50,164 nt of DNA from Anaerolineaceae bacterium (GCA_016841365.1 JAENZI010000017.1:1-50164), one strand, 5' to 3'. Positions 10,412-18,539 are shown, numbered from the stretch's first letter. Program-made: numbers and translations. The notes: generated by a model from the sequence alone, not told the origin.

Positions 10412-13024
10412 TTAGATGTAAAATTTTGTGAGAATGAGGCTGGCGATGCCCAATACTAACAAACCACCGCCTGATCCGATCAACAGGAAAGTCCAGTTGA
10501 TAGGCGCATCACCAGGTTGGGGGCTTTCATCGGTACTTGTGGGCATTTCCCGCTCTGGATTAGGGGTCGCATCTGAGGATGATAAACCATCTTGGGTCGG
10601 GATGGGCGTTAATGCTTCTTCGATCGGATAAGCTTCGATGATGATCGGTGTGTTGACTTCTATTGGATAACTTTCTAAAGAAGGGCTTGGGGTGATCTGC
10701 TGCGTCGCACTGATCTGGGTGCCTGTCCTTGTAAGGCTGTAGGTTCGCACCTGTGTCGGACCGCCGCTGGGTGTGGCGGTTCTTGGCTGGTAAAAGGGCG
10801 TTGGTGATCGGTAGATGTAGGGTGTGCGGGTACGGGTAGGCGTGGGCGTGCGTGTAATGGTCGGCGTTCCGGTGATGGTTGGTGTTCGCGTGAGCGTTGT
10901 TGTTGGGGTTAAGGTCGTAGTGGGCGTAGCGGTTGAGGTCAGGATGGTAACTGGTCCATGGGTGCTGATAATATCTCCGAGGGGATCTACAACCTGCAGT
11001 TTGTAATAATAATTGCGGTTGAAGGTGATATTTGTATCTGTGTAAGAATAAATACCACCGACGGTTGCATCGCCTAAGGCATTGATCTTCGGCGAAATCC
11101 GTGAAAATGTCCCTGTTTGTGTGTCACTTCTGAGGATATAAAATCCGCTGACATTGTTTTCGGCAGTGGTTAACCAGTTGAGTTCAATATCTGATCCATC
11201 AAATTCTGCTGTGAATTGCGATAAGGTAATTCCTTCTACAGCAGGTAAGCCTGCAACAAAGGGCGTAAAATTCATATCATCTGAAAGGCGGGGGCGGCCG
11301 CCATTGTCAATCACCACAAAGATTTCATTTTTGGTCATGTCGCAGATGGTCGTCTGTCCGGTGGCACTGCCTGCTGAAGGCCCTTCTGGGTTTTGGCCCG
11401 TGCGGTCCCAACCATCGGTGATGGCGTTGGCGGGGTCATACCACCATAGCGGATATTTTGTGCTGTCGGATTGGCCGCAATAACTGCTGGATTCGATGGT
11501 ATTGATGCAGTTGGTATTTAGATCGTATTTGAGGGTGAGGATCAGGTTATCAGCCGCAGCATCATCAGCCAGGAAAACATCATAAAAATTGGAACAAGCC
11601 TCAATAAACCCAGAACCTACCTCGAAAAATGGGATGTTATCTTCAGTGCCCTGACCATGATTGACAATGACGACGTCAAAATCTCCGCCCAGGGAATGAC
11701 GGACGCCGATTTTGCCATCAAAGTTGTATTTCATGGTGGTGGTCACCCGTTCGCGAAGCGCTTCTACACCGGCAGAATCGGTTGATTGGAGGATGGGTGC
11801 GCCTAATTGTTTGCTATTGATGACAGAGCAGTTGATCGCGCTATTATAAGCTAATAACCCTTCCCCCCAGAAGTTGTGATTAGCTGTCCCCCGGTTGCCG
11901 CAATCAACGGTGTATCCAGCGCGGTTATCGACGATATTATTCGCATAGATGTCAACTGTGCCTGCTGCGGTCCCGGTCCTCTGCAACACTGCGTTATTGA
12001 CATTGTCCGAAATGTGATTGAAGGCGATTGTTACTTCCCCGTCATTATCTTCAATGTAGACAGCCTGATTGCCGAACTTTAGCGTATTATGCTCAATCGT
12101 CACATCTGCCGCGCTGTCGATCTCGATCAGATTCCGTGAGGGCACAGAGCAATTTCCATCGTTGATGGTTAACGCTTGAATGGAACCTCCATCCGTAACT
12201 TTCAGCATGGCATTTGAGCAGGCACTTCCCCCATAGGTGAGGATGGCATCCTCATAGCCGAGAATGTTCAGATTTTTGTCAATCAGTACGGCATGGTCTT
12301 TGATAGCATAGCTATCAAGTATGTGGATTGTTGCAATGGGATCGAGCGCGGAGACGGCATCCCTCAGTCCGGTCCCCAATCCGTCGGGGGAATCATCCCC
12401 GGAGTTAATGTAGCAGGGTGAAAAACTGCCGCAAATCGCAGGCGAATTAGCGACATAGGCTGTTGATCCGATGGCTGCCACCGGGATGGTCTTTTCGAAT
12501 GTGTGGGTTTTATGCCACCCGCCAGAATCTGCTTGAAAGACTTTTACAGTTACGATGCCCTGTGTGTCAGTTGTGGAGTTGATGTTGAGGGCAAATTCTA
12601 ATTGCTCGCTGAGGTTTTGCGTCAGGCTGGCATACGCGCCGGTGACAAAGACATCATCGGGATCGCGGTGATCACTGCATACGGATGCGGTTTCGCCTTC
12701 TGTGTAAGGCAGCCCTGAAACCAGTCCGTTTGATGAAATCCACCCGTTGGAATAATCTGCCCAGGGGTCAGATCCTGCGCCGGACTGCCCGTCTTGTGGG
12801 GCATAAACGCATACCTGGGTATTGGGGCTGACCGATGTGCTTGGTGTAGCAGTAAATTCGACCAGAAAATTCAGACGCTGCCCAGCAGCACATCCACCTG
12901 CCGGACACGAGTCTGGTGAAGAGAAACTCAGCCCATCGCTTAACGCAGTTGTGGTTGACACAGCGAAAAAAAGAGCGCTTGTCAGGATGAGAATGATCAG
13001 GATGAACCTGGAATGCTTGGGCAT
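10412..13024 (-). CDS. Secreted beta-helix protein with Thr/Pro linker and C-terminal membrane anchor
   Basis: 870 residues. A signal peptide occupies about residues 1-29. Residues about 200-400 contain short repeated strands (ITIHILD, NLNILGYED, VTIEHNTLKFG, VTIAFNHISDN) typical of a right-handed parallel beta-helix. Residues about 598-692 look like a fibronectin-III or carbohydrate-binding sandwich ending in YYYKLQVVD. Residues about 698-761 are a Thr/Pro-rich stalk with TPT repeats. The last 25 residues form a transmembrane helix with a very short tail (KFYI). The layout is a surface-displayed protein held by the stalk and helix; ligand binding or polysaccharide attachment is inference. 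There are many paired cysteines, as expected outside the cell. Confidence 0.8.
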   Translation of the reverse strand: MPKHSRFILIILILTSALFFAVSTTTALSDGLSFSSPDSCPAGGCAAGQRLNFLVEFTATPSTSVSPNTQVCVYAPQDGQSGAGSDPWADYSNGWISSNGLVSGLPYTEGETASVCSDHRDPDDVFVTGAYASLTQNLSEQLEFALNINSTTDTQGIVTVKVFQADSGGWHKTHTFEKTIPVAAIGSTAYVANSPAICGSFSPCYINSGDDSPDGLGTGLRDAVSALDPIATIHILDSYAIKDHAVLIDKNLNILGYEDAILTYGGSACSNAMLKVTDGGSIQALTINDGNCSVPSRNLIEIDSAADVTIEHNTLKFGNQAVYIEDNDGEVTIAFNHISDNVNNAVLQRTGTAAGTVDIYANNIVDNRAGYTVDCGNRGTANHNFWGEGLLAYNSAINCSVINSKQLGAPILQSTDSAGVEALRERVTTTMKYNFDGKIGVRHSLGGDFDVVIVNHGQGTEDNIPFFEVGSGFIEACSNFYDVFLADDAAADNLILTLKYDLNTNCINTIESSSYCGQSDSTKYPLWWYDPANAITDGWDRTGQNPEGPSAGSATGQTTICDMTKNEIFVVIDNGGRPRLSDDMNFTPFVAGLPAVEGITLSQFTAEFDGSDIELNWLTTAENNVSGFYILRSDTQTGTFSRISPKINALGDATVGGIYSYTDTNITFNRNYYYKLQVVDPLGDIISTHGPVTILTSTATPTTTLTPTTTLTRTPTITGTPTITRTPTPTRTRTPYIYRSPTPFYQPRTATPSGGPTQVRTYSLTRTGTQISATQQITPSPSLESYPIEVNTPIIIEAYPIEEALTPIPTQDGLSSSDATPNPEREMPTSTDESPQPGDAPINWTFLLIGSGGGLLVLGIASLILTKFYI

Positions 13025-13166
13025 AAGAGTGAATTTCCTTTAAACTTGCCCCCATTATACCATTTGGCGAAAATTTTAAATGAGTCGGAAGTCGTGATCG
13101 TTTTATAATTCCTTGCGAATATAATAAGATTATGAGACAGGTTACACTATTCATATCGGAGTTTGT

Positions 13167-14048
13167 ATGATCTTAAAAACGCTTCTAAAAGCGATCAAGA
13201 CCTTTCGACTGATAAGTTTATTAATGACCTACATTCTGGGGGCGGGGTTGGTGCAACATGTGCGTCAGATGAGAGATTGGGGAGTTCTTCTTCAGGGTGC
13301 AATCTTCATTTTGTTGGTGGTTTTAAGTGTAGATTTTCTGTATTTGATGCAAACGCTTGCTGTGCGAAGCTCAGATTACGAAAAGTTGGAGAAAAAAGAC
13401 TTGCGATTGATCAAGTGGGTGTGTGCGCTGCTTTCTGCTACGTTCCTAACCGTTGCAACCACATTAATGGTGAATTGGATGATGAACGATGTCCTTTCTC
13501 AAAGCCTGTTGGTGTTGTTCATCCTCTTTTTGGTTGCGGGAGGATTGTATTATCTGACCCGTCTTTTGCCCAAACTACGTGTGTACCAGATCTTGGTTGA
13601 AGCCGTCTTGTTCGTTGGTCTTCCGCCAGCGATTGCTTTCTTTTTGCAATCTACAGACGCACATCCGTTTCTGACATTGATATCCGTCAGCCTGACCCCG
13701 GCATATGTGGCGATGCGCTTGCTCAGGCAGCTATCACAATTTGGGACTGATCAAAAGCAAGGACGGCGTACCATTGTTACACAAGTAGGTTGGGAGAAGG
13801 CTATGACCTATCACAACGCCTTCATATTATTAACCTATCTCTTCTTGGCATTGACGACGCTCTTTGGGTTCCCGTGGTTTTTATTGTGGCCGGCTTTCCT
13901 TTCACTGCCGATTGGGCTGCTGGAAATCTGGTTGATGGAGCGTACGCGGCGCGGGGCTAAGCCATTCTGGCGGGTGATGTTCTTCGCCACAGCCTGTGTG
14001 CTTTTCGTGCCGCTTTACCTGCTCGCTTTCAATTTCTGGGTGAGGTAG
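13167..14048 (+). CDS. UbiA-superfamily-like membrane protein with degenerate first Asp motif
   Basis: 293 residues with eight or so hydrophobic helices. The N-terminal LISLLMTYILGAGL segment and the later TDQKQGRRTIVTQVGWEKA motif (near residue 195) resemble the second aspartate-rich motif (D-x(3)-GKRTL..LG) of UbiA prenyltransferases such as MenA. The first N-D-x-x-D metal site expected after helix 2 is not visible; that region reads SVDFLYLMQTLAVRSSDYEKLE. It may therefore be catalytically altered or non-enzymatic. There is no quinone gene next to it. Family membership is a moderate-confidence reading. Confidence 0.55.
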   Translation: MILKTLLKAIKTFRLISLLMTYILGAGLVQHVRQMRDWGVLLQGAIFILLVVLSVDFLYLMQTLAVRSSDYEKLEKKDLRLIKWVCALLSATFLTVATTLMVNWMMNDVLSQSLLVLFILFLVAGGLYYLTRLLPKLRVYQILVEAVLFVGLPPAIAFFLQSTDAHPFLTLISVSLTPAYVAMRLLRQLSQFGTDQKQGRRTIVTQVGWEKAMTYHNAFILLTYLFLALTTLFGFPWFLLWPAFLSLPIGLLEIWLMERTRRGAKPFWRVMFFATACVLFVPLYLLAFNFWVR

Positions 14049-14131
14049 CGCCTGAGATGACACAAATTGCACTTCGAGCCTAACCTTAGAAATCGAGAAA
14101 ATAATTAATATTTACATGTGTGTACAAATAA

Positions 14132-14160
14132 TTGATTTGGTATCCTGAAAATTTTATAAT
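14132..14160 (+). promoter_or_regulatory. Sigma-70-like promoter of bcp
   Basis: TTGATT (14132-14137) and TATAAT (14155-14160) are separated by exactly 17 bp, a near-consensus housekeeping promoter. The start codon lies 34 bp downstream of the -10. An imperfect palindrome just upstream (TTTACATGTGTGTACAAA, 14111-14128) could be an operator. Confidence 0.7.
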
Positions 14161-14194
14161 TTTTATAAACAACAATATGAGACAGGAGAAAAAG

Positions 14195-14656
14195 ATGGTT
14201 CTTTCAGAAGGTGCACAAGCACCCCAATTTTCACTCAAAGACAGCCAGGGGGTGGTTCATTCCCTTGCGGATTACGAAGGCCAGACGATCGTGGTCTATT
14301 TTTATCCAAAAGACGACACCCCCGGTTGTACAAAGGAAGCCTGTTCATTTCGGGATTCCTATCAGGATTTTAAAGATGCTGGTGTTGAGGTGATTGGCAT
14401 CAGCCCGGATAATGAAAAATCACACAACAAGTTCATCAATAAGTACGAGCTTCCGTTTACTTTACTTTCTGACCCGGAACATGAAGTCTGTGAGGCGTTT
14501 GGCGTCTGGGGACCCAAAAAGTATATGGGACGTGAATATGAGGGTGTTAATCGCACAACATTTGTGATCGGACCGGATGGAAAAATCAAACGTGTTTTTG
14601 AGAAGGTCAAGCCTGATGATCACAGTCAGGAAGTGCTTGCTGCTGTAAAAGCATAA
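14195..14656 (+). CDS. bcp: Thioredoxin-dependent thiol peroxidase (Bcp / PrxQ)
   Basis: 153 residues of the peroxiredoxin Q family, reducing H2O2 and organic hydroperoxides with thioredoxin. The peroxidatic cysteine C45 lies in DDTPGCTKEAC and the resolving cysteine C50 is five residues on, as in Escherichia coli Bcp. The thioredoxin fold continues to the GVWGPKKYMGREY and TTFVIGPDGKI segments. The frame is open upstream to 14132, but AGGAG at 14184-14188 places the start at ATG 14195. It is a single gene between its own promoter and terminator. Confidence 0.95.
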   Translation: MVLSEGAQAPQFSLKDSQGVVHSLADYEGQTIVVYFYPKDDTPGCTKEACSFRDSYQDFKDAGVEVIGISPDNEKSHNKFINKYELPFTLLSDPEHEVCEAFGVWGPKKYMGREYEGVNRTTFVIGPDGKIKRVFEKVKPDDHSQEVLAAVKA

Positions 14657-14680
14657 GGGTTTCAGATTTGTTTACAGTTA

Positions 14681-14713
14681 AAAGCTGCCTCGCAAGTCGA
14701 GGCAGCTTTTGTG
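14681..14713 (+). terminator. Intrinsic terminator after bcp
   Basis: A perfect 12-bp stem (AAAGCTGCCTCG at 14681-14692, CGAGGCAGCTTT at 14698-14709) with a 5-nt loop ends in TTTT then GTG, 25 bp past the bcp stop codon. The symmetric A and T tails make it plausible in both directions, so it may also end the rsfS transcript from the other side. Confidence 0.85.
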
Positions 14714-14773
14714 TTAAAGTTTAAACGCAGTTATTAATATGTAAATACGAAAACAAATCGTTTGTTTTGGATC

Positions 14774-15118
14774 TTACAACAAGCGCAGGATGACGTTACC
14801 TTCAGACCAGAGGTCTTCTAGTTGGTAGTATTCTCTTTGTTCTGGTGAGAAAAAGTGCACCACTACATCGCCGTAATCCAACACAATCCATCCTGAATCA
14901 GGATTGCCCTGTGGTTGAGCTGTTTTATGAAATTCCTTTTTCACTTCTCGCCCAACCTGGTTTGATATACTTTGCAGCATTCTCGAGCTGCTACCGCTGG
15001 CGATCACAAAGTAATCTGTGAAAGAAGCAATCCCTTTAATATCCAGGACGACAATGTCTTCTCCCTTTTTGTTTTCGATAAAATTCGCAATGTTTCTTGC
15101 TAAACTTATAGCTTCCAG
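14774..15118 (-). CDS. rsfS: Ribosomal silencing factor RsfS, apparent CTG start
   Basis: RsfS/YbeB (iojap) binds ribosomal protein L14 and blocks subunit joining when nutrients are low. The core is clear: EDIVVLDIKG, then FTDYFVIASGSSSRM, then GWIVLDYGDVVVHFF near the C-terminus. The first ATG/GTG/TTG in the frame is GTG 15007, but that lies inside the conserved VIASG strand. The frame is open upstream to a stop at 15124-15122. Between them only CTG 15118 gives the family N-terminus (M/L-E-A-I-S-L-A-R), 114 residues in all, with AGGTG four bases ahead. I therefore call a CTG start. It lies 40 bp after thpR in the same direction. Confidence 0.82.
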   Translation of the reverse strand: MEAISLARNIANFIENKKGEDIVVLDIKGIASFTDYFVIASGSSSRMLQSISNQVGREVKKEFHKTAQPQGNPDSGWIVLDYGDVVVHFFSPEQREYYQLEDLWSEGNVILRLL

Positions 15119-15158
15119 ATGTCACCTCACTGATTTTGTTTGAACAATTCACCTAAGA

Positions 15159-15734
15159 TTATACTTGATTCAGCGGCACAGATAACAAGCGAGTGTAAAT
15201 TGGTCCTTGCGGGGTCAGTTTGCTCTGAAAAAGATGAATGTTTTCCACGCTGACCTTCCCCAGTGAATCAACATTGAATTGCGATAAAGTTGTGCCGATT
15301 TTTTCAGCCGTTTCACGATCCGTTTGCGGGCGCACCCTGGCCAGGGTGAGATGCGGACTGAACCCTCGTCTTTCTGGTTCAAACCCCAATGGCGCAAGCT
15401 CCCGGTCTATGATTGCGTGAATTTTTTTGATACCGTTTTCACTGGAGATGCCCAGCCAAATGACGCGTGGATGGCGCGGGTTGGGGTACATTCCCATACC
15501 TTTGATTTCAATTTCGAAAGAGGGTTGGTCTTTTATTGAGGATATCAGCGCGGCTTTGACTTCATCCAGCTGGTCAGCAGTGATTTCTCCAAGGAATTTG
15601 AGGGTGAGGTGTAGATTTTCAGGTTCAACCCATTTCAAACTCTTTTCCGGCGTTTGAGACTTAAGATACTTAGAAACCTTATGCAGTTTTTTGATTATTT
15701 CGGGAGGGAATTCAATTGCGATAAACGTCCTCAC
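15159..15734 (-). CDS. thpR: RNA 2',3'-cyclic phosphodiesterase
   Basis: 191 residues of the 2H phosphoesterase superfamily (LigT/ThpR). It hydrolyses RNA 2',3'-cyclic phosphate ends to 2'-phosphates. The two H-x-T motifs are HLTLKF (H42, T44) and HLTLAR (H128, T130), each next to the family-typical strand (EPENLHLT and GFSPHLT). The N-terminus MRTFIAIEFP is characteristic. It precedes rsfS by 40 bp on the same strand. Confidence 0.93.
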   Translation of the reverse strand: MRTFIAIEFPPEIIKKLHKVSKYLKSQTPEKSLKWVEPENLHLTLKFLGEITADQLDEVKAALISSIKDQPSFEIEIKGMGMYPNPRHPRVIWLGISSENGIKKIHAIIDRELAPLGFEPERRGFSPHLTLARVRPQTDRETAEKIGTTLSQFNVDSLGKVSVENIHLFQSKLTPQGPIYTRLLSVPLNQV

Positions 15735-15844
15735 TTATCAACCTGCCTTTTAAACTCTTGGGATGGCTCAAGCTTACCATAAATATCGCATTTTCAGTAA
15801 ACCAATCACACAAATGAACTTTGATGTTCTTAACATTCGATATC

Positions 15845-15873
15845 TTTTCAACAATGTTGAATTATGGTATAAG
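15845..15873 (+). promoter_or_regulatory. Promoter of 6S RNA
   Basis: A -10 hexamer TATAAG (15868-15873) and a weak -35 TTTTCA (15845-15850) are separated by 17 bp. Initiation would fall at about 15880, exactly where the closing helix of 6S RNA begins. Confidence 0.6.
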
Positions 15874-15879
15874 TAAATT

Positions 15880-16047
15880 ACCCTGCTGTGTTCGTGATGC
15901 AGCACACCAGTTTTGGGCCAACACCCTTCACGAGTGTCCGATCTCCATCCAGTGACGCGATAGACCTTGTGTCAAGGCGGATCTGATGGGTACGACTAAC
16001 CTGCTTATGCAGGTTCAAAACTCAGCGGCACACGGCACGGCGGGGTC
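15880..16047 (+). ncRNA. ssrS: 6S RNA (SsrS)
   Basis: 6S RNA mimics an open promoter and sequesters the housekeeping RNA polymerase holoenzyme. The 5' part matches the widespread non-enterobacterial consensus, CCTG-x-x-GTGTTCGT followed by CAGTTTTG and CCAACAC (15882-15923). The closing helix is complete: CCCTGCTGTG (15881-15890) pairs over ten positions, with two G-U pairs and no gap, with CACGGCGGGG (16036-16045). The 3' strand carries the conserved GGTTCAAAACTCAGCGGCAC segment. The length of about 168 nt is normal. It lies between thpR (divergent) and a lipoprotein gene. Confidence 0.88.
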
Positions 16048-16090
16048 GTTTGTTTATATCCCTGATATATCGTCTAGGATGCACGCTATG

Positions 16091-16120
16091 ACGCCCTGCA
16101 AAGGGTGTTATTTATTTTTG
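16091..16120 (+). terminator. Terminator downstream of 6S RNA
   Basis: A 7-bp stem (ACGCCCT at 16091-16097, AGGGTGT at 16102-16108, one G-U pair) with a GCAA loop of the stable GNRA class is followed by TATTTATTTTTG. It lies 45 nt after the 6S closing helix, so the primary transcript may be longer than mature 6S RNA. Confidence 0.75.
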
Positions 16121-16122
16121 TA

Positions 16123-16250
16123 AAAAACGAGGTGACGCTTTTTGAATAAGAATTGTCCGACACTCTTCTTACCCGTTTATGACGGCAGCTTTGGCTGATA
16201 GCCCCTCGTTTTTAGAGGTCGTCCTTTTTTAGGGGCGGCCTCGTTTCTTT
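16123..16250 (+). ncRNA. Unassigned structured RNA element with double terminator
   Basis: AAAAACGAGG (16123-16132) pairs perfectly over 10 bp with CCTCGTTTTT (16204-16213), enclosing about 70 nt with smaller stems (CCGT/ACGG near 16170; CAGC/GCTG near 16185). Immediately after lies a second strong hairpin: GAGGTCGTCC (16214-16223) pairs over 10 positions with GGGCGGCCTC, then GTTTCTTT. CCTCGTTT occurs twice (16204-16211, 16239-16246), so the 5' arm could choose between partners. I do not recognise a named RNA family. It could be a small RNA, an attenuator, or just tandem terminators. Confidence 0.45.
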
Positions 16251-16411
16251 ATCCCACAAAGATGTTTGATTAGGATTTGGGTTGTAGGTTATAATTTTCA
16301 AAGGAATATGACGGGCACACTAATATTTGGCTGACGCGATCCAGAAAAACTGCCAGTACAATAAGCAAAGACATCGGTTCCACTTGTGACATACTCAGAT
16401 AGTTGGTTGAT

Positions 16412-17059
16412 ATGAAACGAATTTTCCTCCTCTTGATTCTCACCTTGATATTGACAGGCTGCAAATCAGCAGCTTTTGCTGCTGACAGATTGCCTTGGGT
16501 CAGTAATGATGTCGTATTGTTTAAGGACAATTTTTCAGATCAATCGGGCGGATGGGCAACCCATCAAGATGCCGTCAGCTTTTCGGGATATGACTCAGGC
16601 GGTTTCAGATTAAGTTCCCAGGTTCCCAATTACCAGTTTTGGAGTGTGCCCGGGCTTAATTTTAAGGACTCCTATGTTTTCACCCGAATTGTCAAGCTGG
16701 GCGGACCGGATGATAACCTGATGGGTGTGATGTGCCGCTATCAGAATGAAGAAAATTATTATGCGTTAGTATTTGGCACGGATGGCTACTACGGTATTTA
16801 TAAAACTATTGATGGAGAACAAACGCTGATCGATCAAGACCATATGGATTTCAGCGAGGTGATCCAGAGGGGTAATCAAGAAAACCGGATCCATGCGGTT
16901 TGCAAAGAGAATCAGCTTGTGTTAATTGTGAACGATGTTGAGTTGCTGAGCGTGGAAGATGATTCGCTCACGCATGGTGATGTCGGTCTGATCATCGGGA
17001 ATTTTTCGCAACCCGGCGTGGATGTGCTCTTTGATGATTTTATTGTCCTAAAACCTTAG
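16412..17059 (+). CDS. Lipoprotein with jelly-roll (DUF1080-like) domain
   Basis: 215 residues. The N-terminal signal ends in the lipobox LTGC, so the mature protein is lipid-anchored to the outer face of the membrane. Residues about 30-215 look like a concanavalin-type beta sandwich (FKDNFSDQSGGW, ARYQNEENYYALVFGTDGYYGIYK-like strands, VLFDDFIVLKP end), common in Anaerolineae lipoproteins. The function is unknown; polysaccharide binding is a guess. TTG 16403 is an alternative start. Its stop is 5 bp from mtaB, so the two are probably cotranscribed. Confidence 0.7.
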   Translation: MKRIFLLLILTLILTGCKSAAFAADRLPWVSNDVVLFKDNFSDQSGGWATHQDAVSFSGYDSGGFRLSSQVPNYQFWSVPGLNFKDSYVFTRIVKLGGPDDNLMGVMCRYQNEENYYALVFGTDGYYGIYKTIDGEQTLIDQDHMDFSEVIQRGNQENRIHAVCKENQLVLIVNDVELLSVEDDSLTHGDVGLIIGNFSQPGVDVLFDDFIVLKP

Positions 17060-17063
17060 TGGT

Positions 17064-18347
17064 ATGAAGATTTTTTTGGATGTTGTTGGTTGCCGTTTAA
17101 ACCAGAGTGAAGTTGAAAGTTTCGCCAACGCTTTTCGAGCCTTAGGGCATCAGATTGTGGGGGATGCTGGGGATGCTGACTTAGCCATCGTTAACACCTG
17201 TGCTGTCACGGTCAAAGCTGCAGCGGATTCCCGTAAAAAATTGCGTAGAGCCGCCAGAGAAGGCGCGCCGGCTGTGCTGGCTACGGGTTGCTGGGCAACG
17301 CTTTACCCCGATGAAGCCTCTGAGCTTGAAGGTGTGACCGGGGTGATTGTTAACGACGAAAAAGAGCAGCTGGTTTCAAAGGTTTTGGGACTTAACCCAC
17401 AAGATGTATCACAATTGCAGATGATCAGGGAACCGCTCCCCGGCGACCGGGCGCGGACACGCGCCTTTATCAGGGTGCAGGAAGGGTGTGACAACCATTG
17501 CACATACTGCCTGACCCGGATTGCGCGTGGTAACTCCCGCTCGCGGCAGCTGCAAGATGTGGAAAAAGACATCAGGGCAGCAATTGCTGGAGAGGCACGC
17601 GAGGTTGTTTTGACCGGTGTGCAGCTTGGTGCGTGGGGGAGGGATTTTGACAAACCCAATAAGCTGAGTGATCTCATCGAAGGCGTTTTAGCAATCCCGG
17701 GCTTTGACCGGCTGCGCTTATCATCCATTGAGCCCTGGGATTTTGAACCGGCGATGCTTGACCTATGGCAGAGTGACCGCTTATGCCGTCATTTGCACAT
17801 CCCATTGCAGTCGGGTAATGACCGAGTGCTGAAGGCGATGGGGCGGCCGATCACCACGCAAGGCTATCTTTCGCTGGTGGAAGCCATCCGTAACTGCATC
17901 CCTGAGATTGCCATCACAACGGATGTGATTGTGGGCTTCCCGGGTGAAACACCGGAGGAATTTGAATCCACGCGTGCGTTTATCGAAGAGATCAGCTTTG
18001 CCGGAGGGCATGTATTCACCTATTCCCCCAGGCCCGGGACGGCGGCGTATAAAATGAAACCGAAAGTCCCTGTTGCAGAGACTAAAGCACGCAATGCTGA
18101 ACTGAGGCGTTTGTTTGCGCAAACCGGGTTTGATTACCGCAGCCGGTTTATCGGCCAAACACTGCCTGTTCTATGGGAGTCGGGCGAGAAGCAGATAGAT
18201 GGTGCCTGGCGCCTTTCAGGATTGACGGATAACTACATGCGCGTGTTTACCAGCGCGAAACAGGATTTGTGGAATCATATGACACCTGTGTTGATTGAAG
18301 GGCACCATCCCGGCAGGGGGGCTTTGACGGGAAAAATCATAGAGTAG
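17064..18347 (+). CDS. mtaB: tRNA t6A37 methylthiotransferase
   Basis: 427 residues of the MiaB/RimO-type radical SAM methylthiotransferases; MtaB converts t6A37 to ms2t6A37 in tRNAs. The N-terminal UPF0004 domain has cysteines C10 (VVGCRLNQSE), C46 (NTCAVT) and C76 (ATGCW) for the auxiliary cluster. The radical SAM cluster is C142-x3-C146-x2-C149 in CDNHCTYC. The GCRLNQ-type N-terminus points to MtaB rather than MiaB (GCQMN) or RimO. A short TRAM-like tail ends the protein. It begins 5 bp after the lipoprotein stop. Confidence 0.88.
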   Translation: MKIFLDVVGCRLNQSEVESFANAFRALGHQIVGDAGDADLAIVNTCAVTVKAAADSRKKLRRAAREGAPAVLATGCWATLYPDEASELEGVTGVIVNDEKEQLVSKVLGLNPQDVSQLQMIREPLPGDRARTRAFIRVQEGCDNHCTYCLTRIARGNSRSRQLQDVEKDIRAAIAGEAREVVLTGVQLGAWGRDFDKPNKLSDLIEGVLAIPGFDRLRLSSIEPWDFEPAMLDLWQSDRLCRHLHIPLQSGNDRVLKAMGRPITTQGYLSLVEAIRNCIPEIAITTDVIVGFPGETPEEFESTRAFIEEISFAGGHVFTYSPRPGTAAYKMKPKVPVAETKARNAELRRLFAQTGFDYRSRFIGQTLPVLWESGEKQIDGAWRLSGLTDNYMRVFTSAKQDLWNHMTPVLIEGHHPGRGALTGKIIE

Positions 18348-18381
18348 TCATTGTCAATTTCGATTTAATTGCACAGCTAAC

Positions 18382-18409
18382 TTGACGATTTATTTTGTTC
18401 TGATACAAT
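18382..18409 (+). promoter_or_regulatory. Upstream promoter P1 of the rpmH operon
   Basis: TTGACG (18382-18387) and TACAAT (18404-18409) are spaced by 16 bp, a strong match to the housekeeping consensus. It lies about 130 bp upstream of rpmH. Confidence 0.65.
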
Positions 18410-18443
18410 CAGAGAGATTAACTCACAGTTACCAGCTTGCCGT

Positions 18444-18472
18444 TTGACCCTCAGTAGGGCATACGGTATAAT
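18444..18472 (+). promoter_or_regulatory. Main promoter P2 of the rpmH operon
   Basis: TTGACC (18444-18449) and a perfect TATAAT (18467-18472) lie 17 bp apart, the best promoter seen in the window. It would drive rpmH, rnpA, yidD and probably the whole insertion-machinery cluster. Confidence 0.8.
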
Positions 18473-18539
18473 TGGTGCCTGTGTTTATTGCGCGAAAGCA
18501 GTTATTAAAAGAAAAAATTGAGAGAAAGGACTCATTGAG

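Noticed and set aside
10824-11006. Plus-strand Val/Gly-rich frame
   Set aside because: It is the antisense shadow of the Thr/Pro linker of the minus-strand surface protein; the low-complexity repeat explains it. The repeat is also too irregular to be a CRISPR array.
14981-15007. GTG 15007 as rsfS start, or a frameshift
   Set aside because: It would delete the conserved first strands; the frame continues intact upstream to CTG 15118, so no frameshift is needed.
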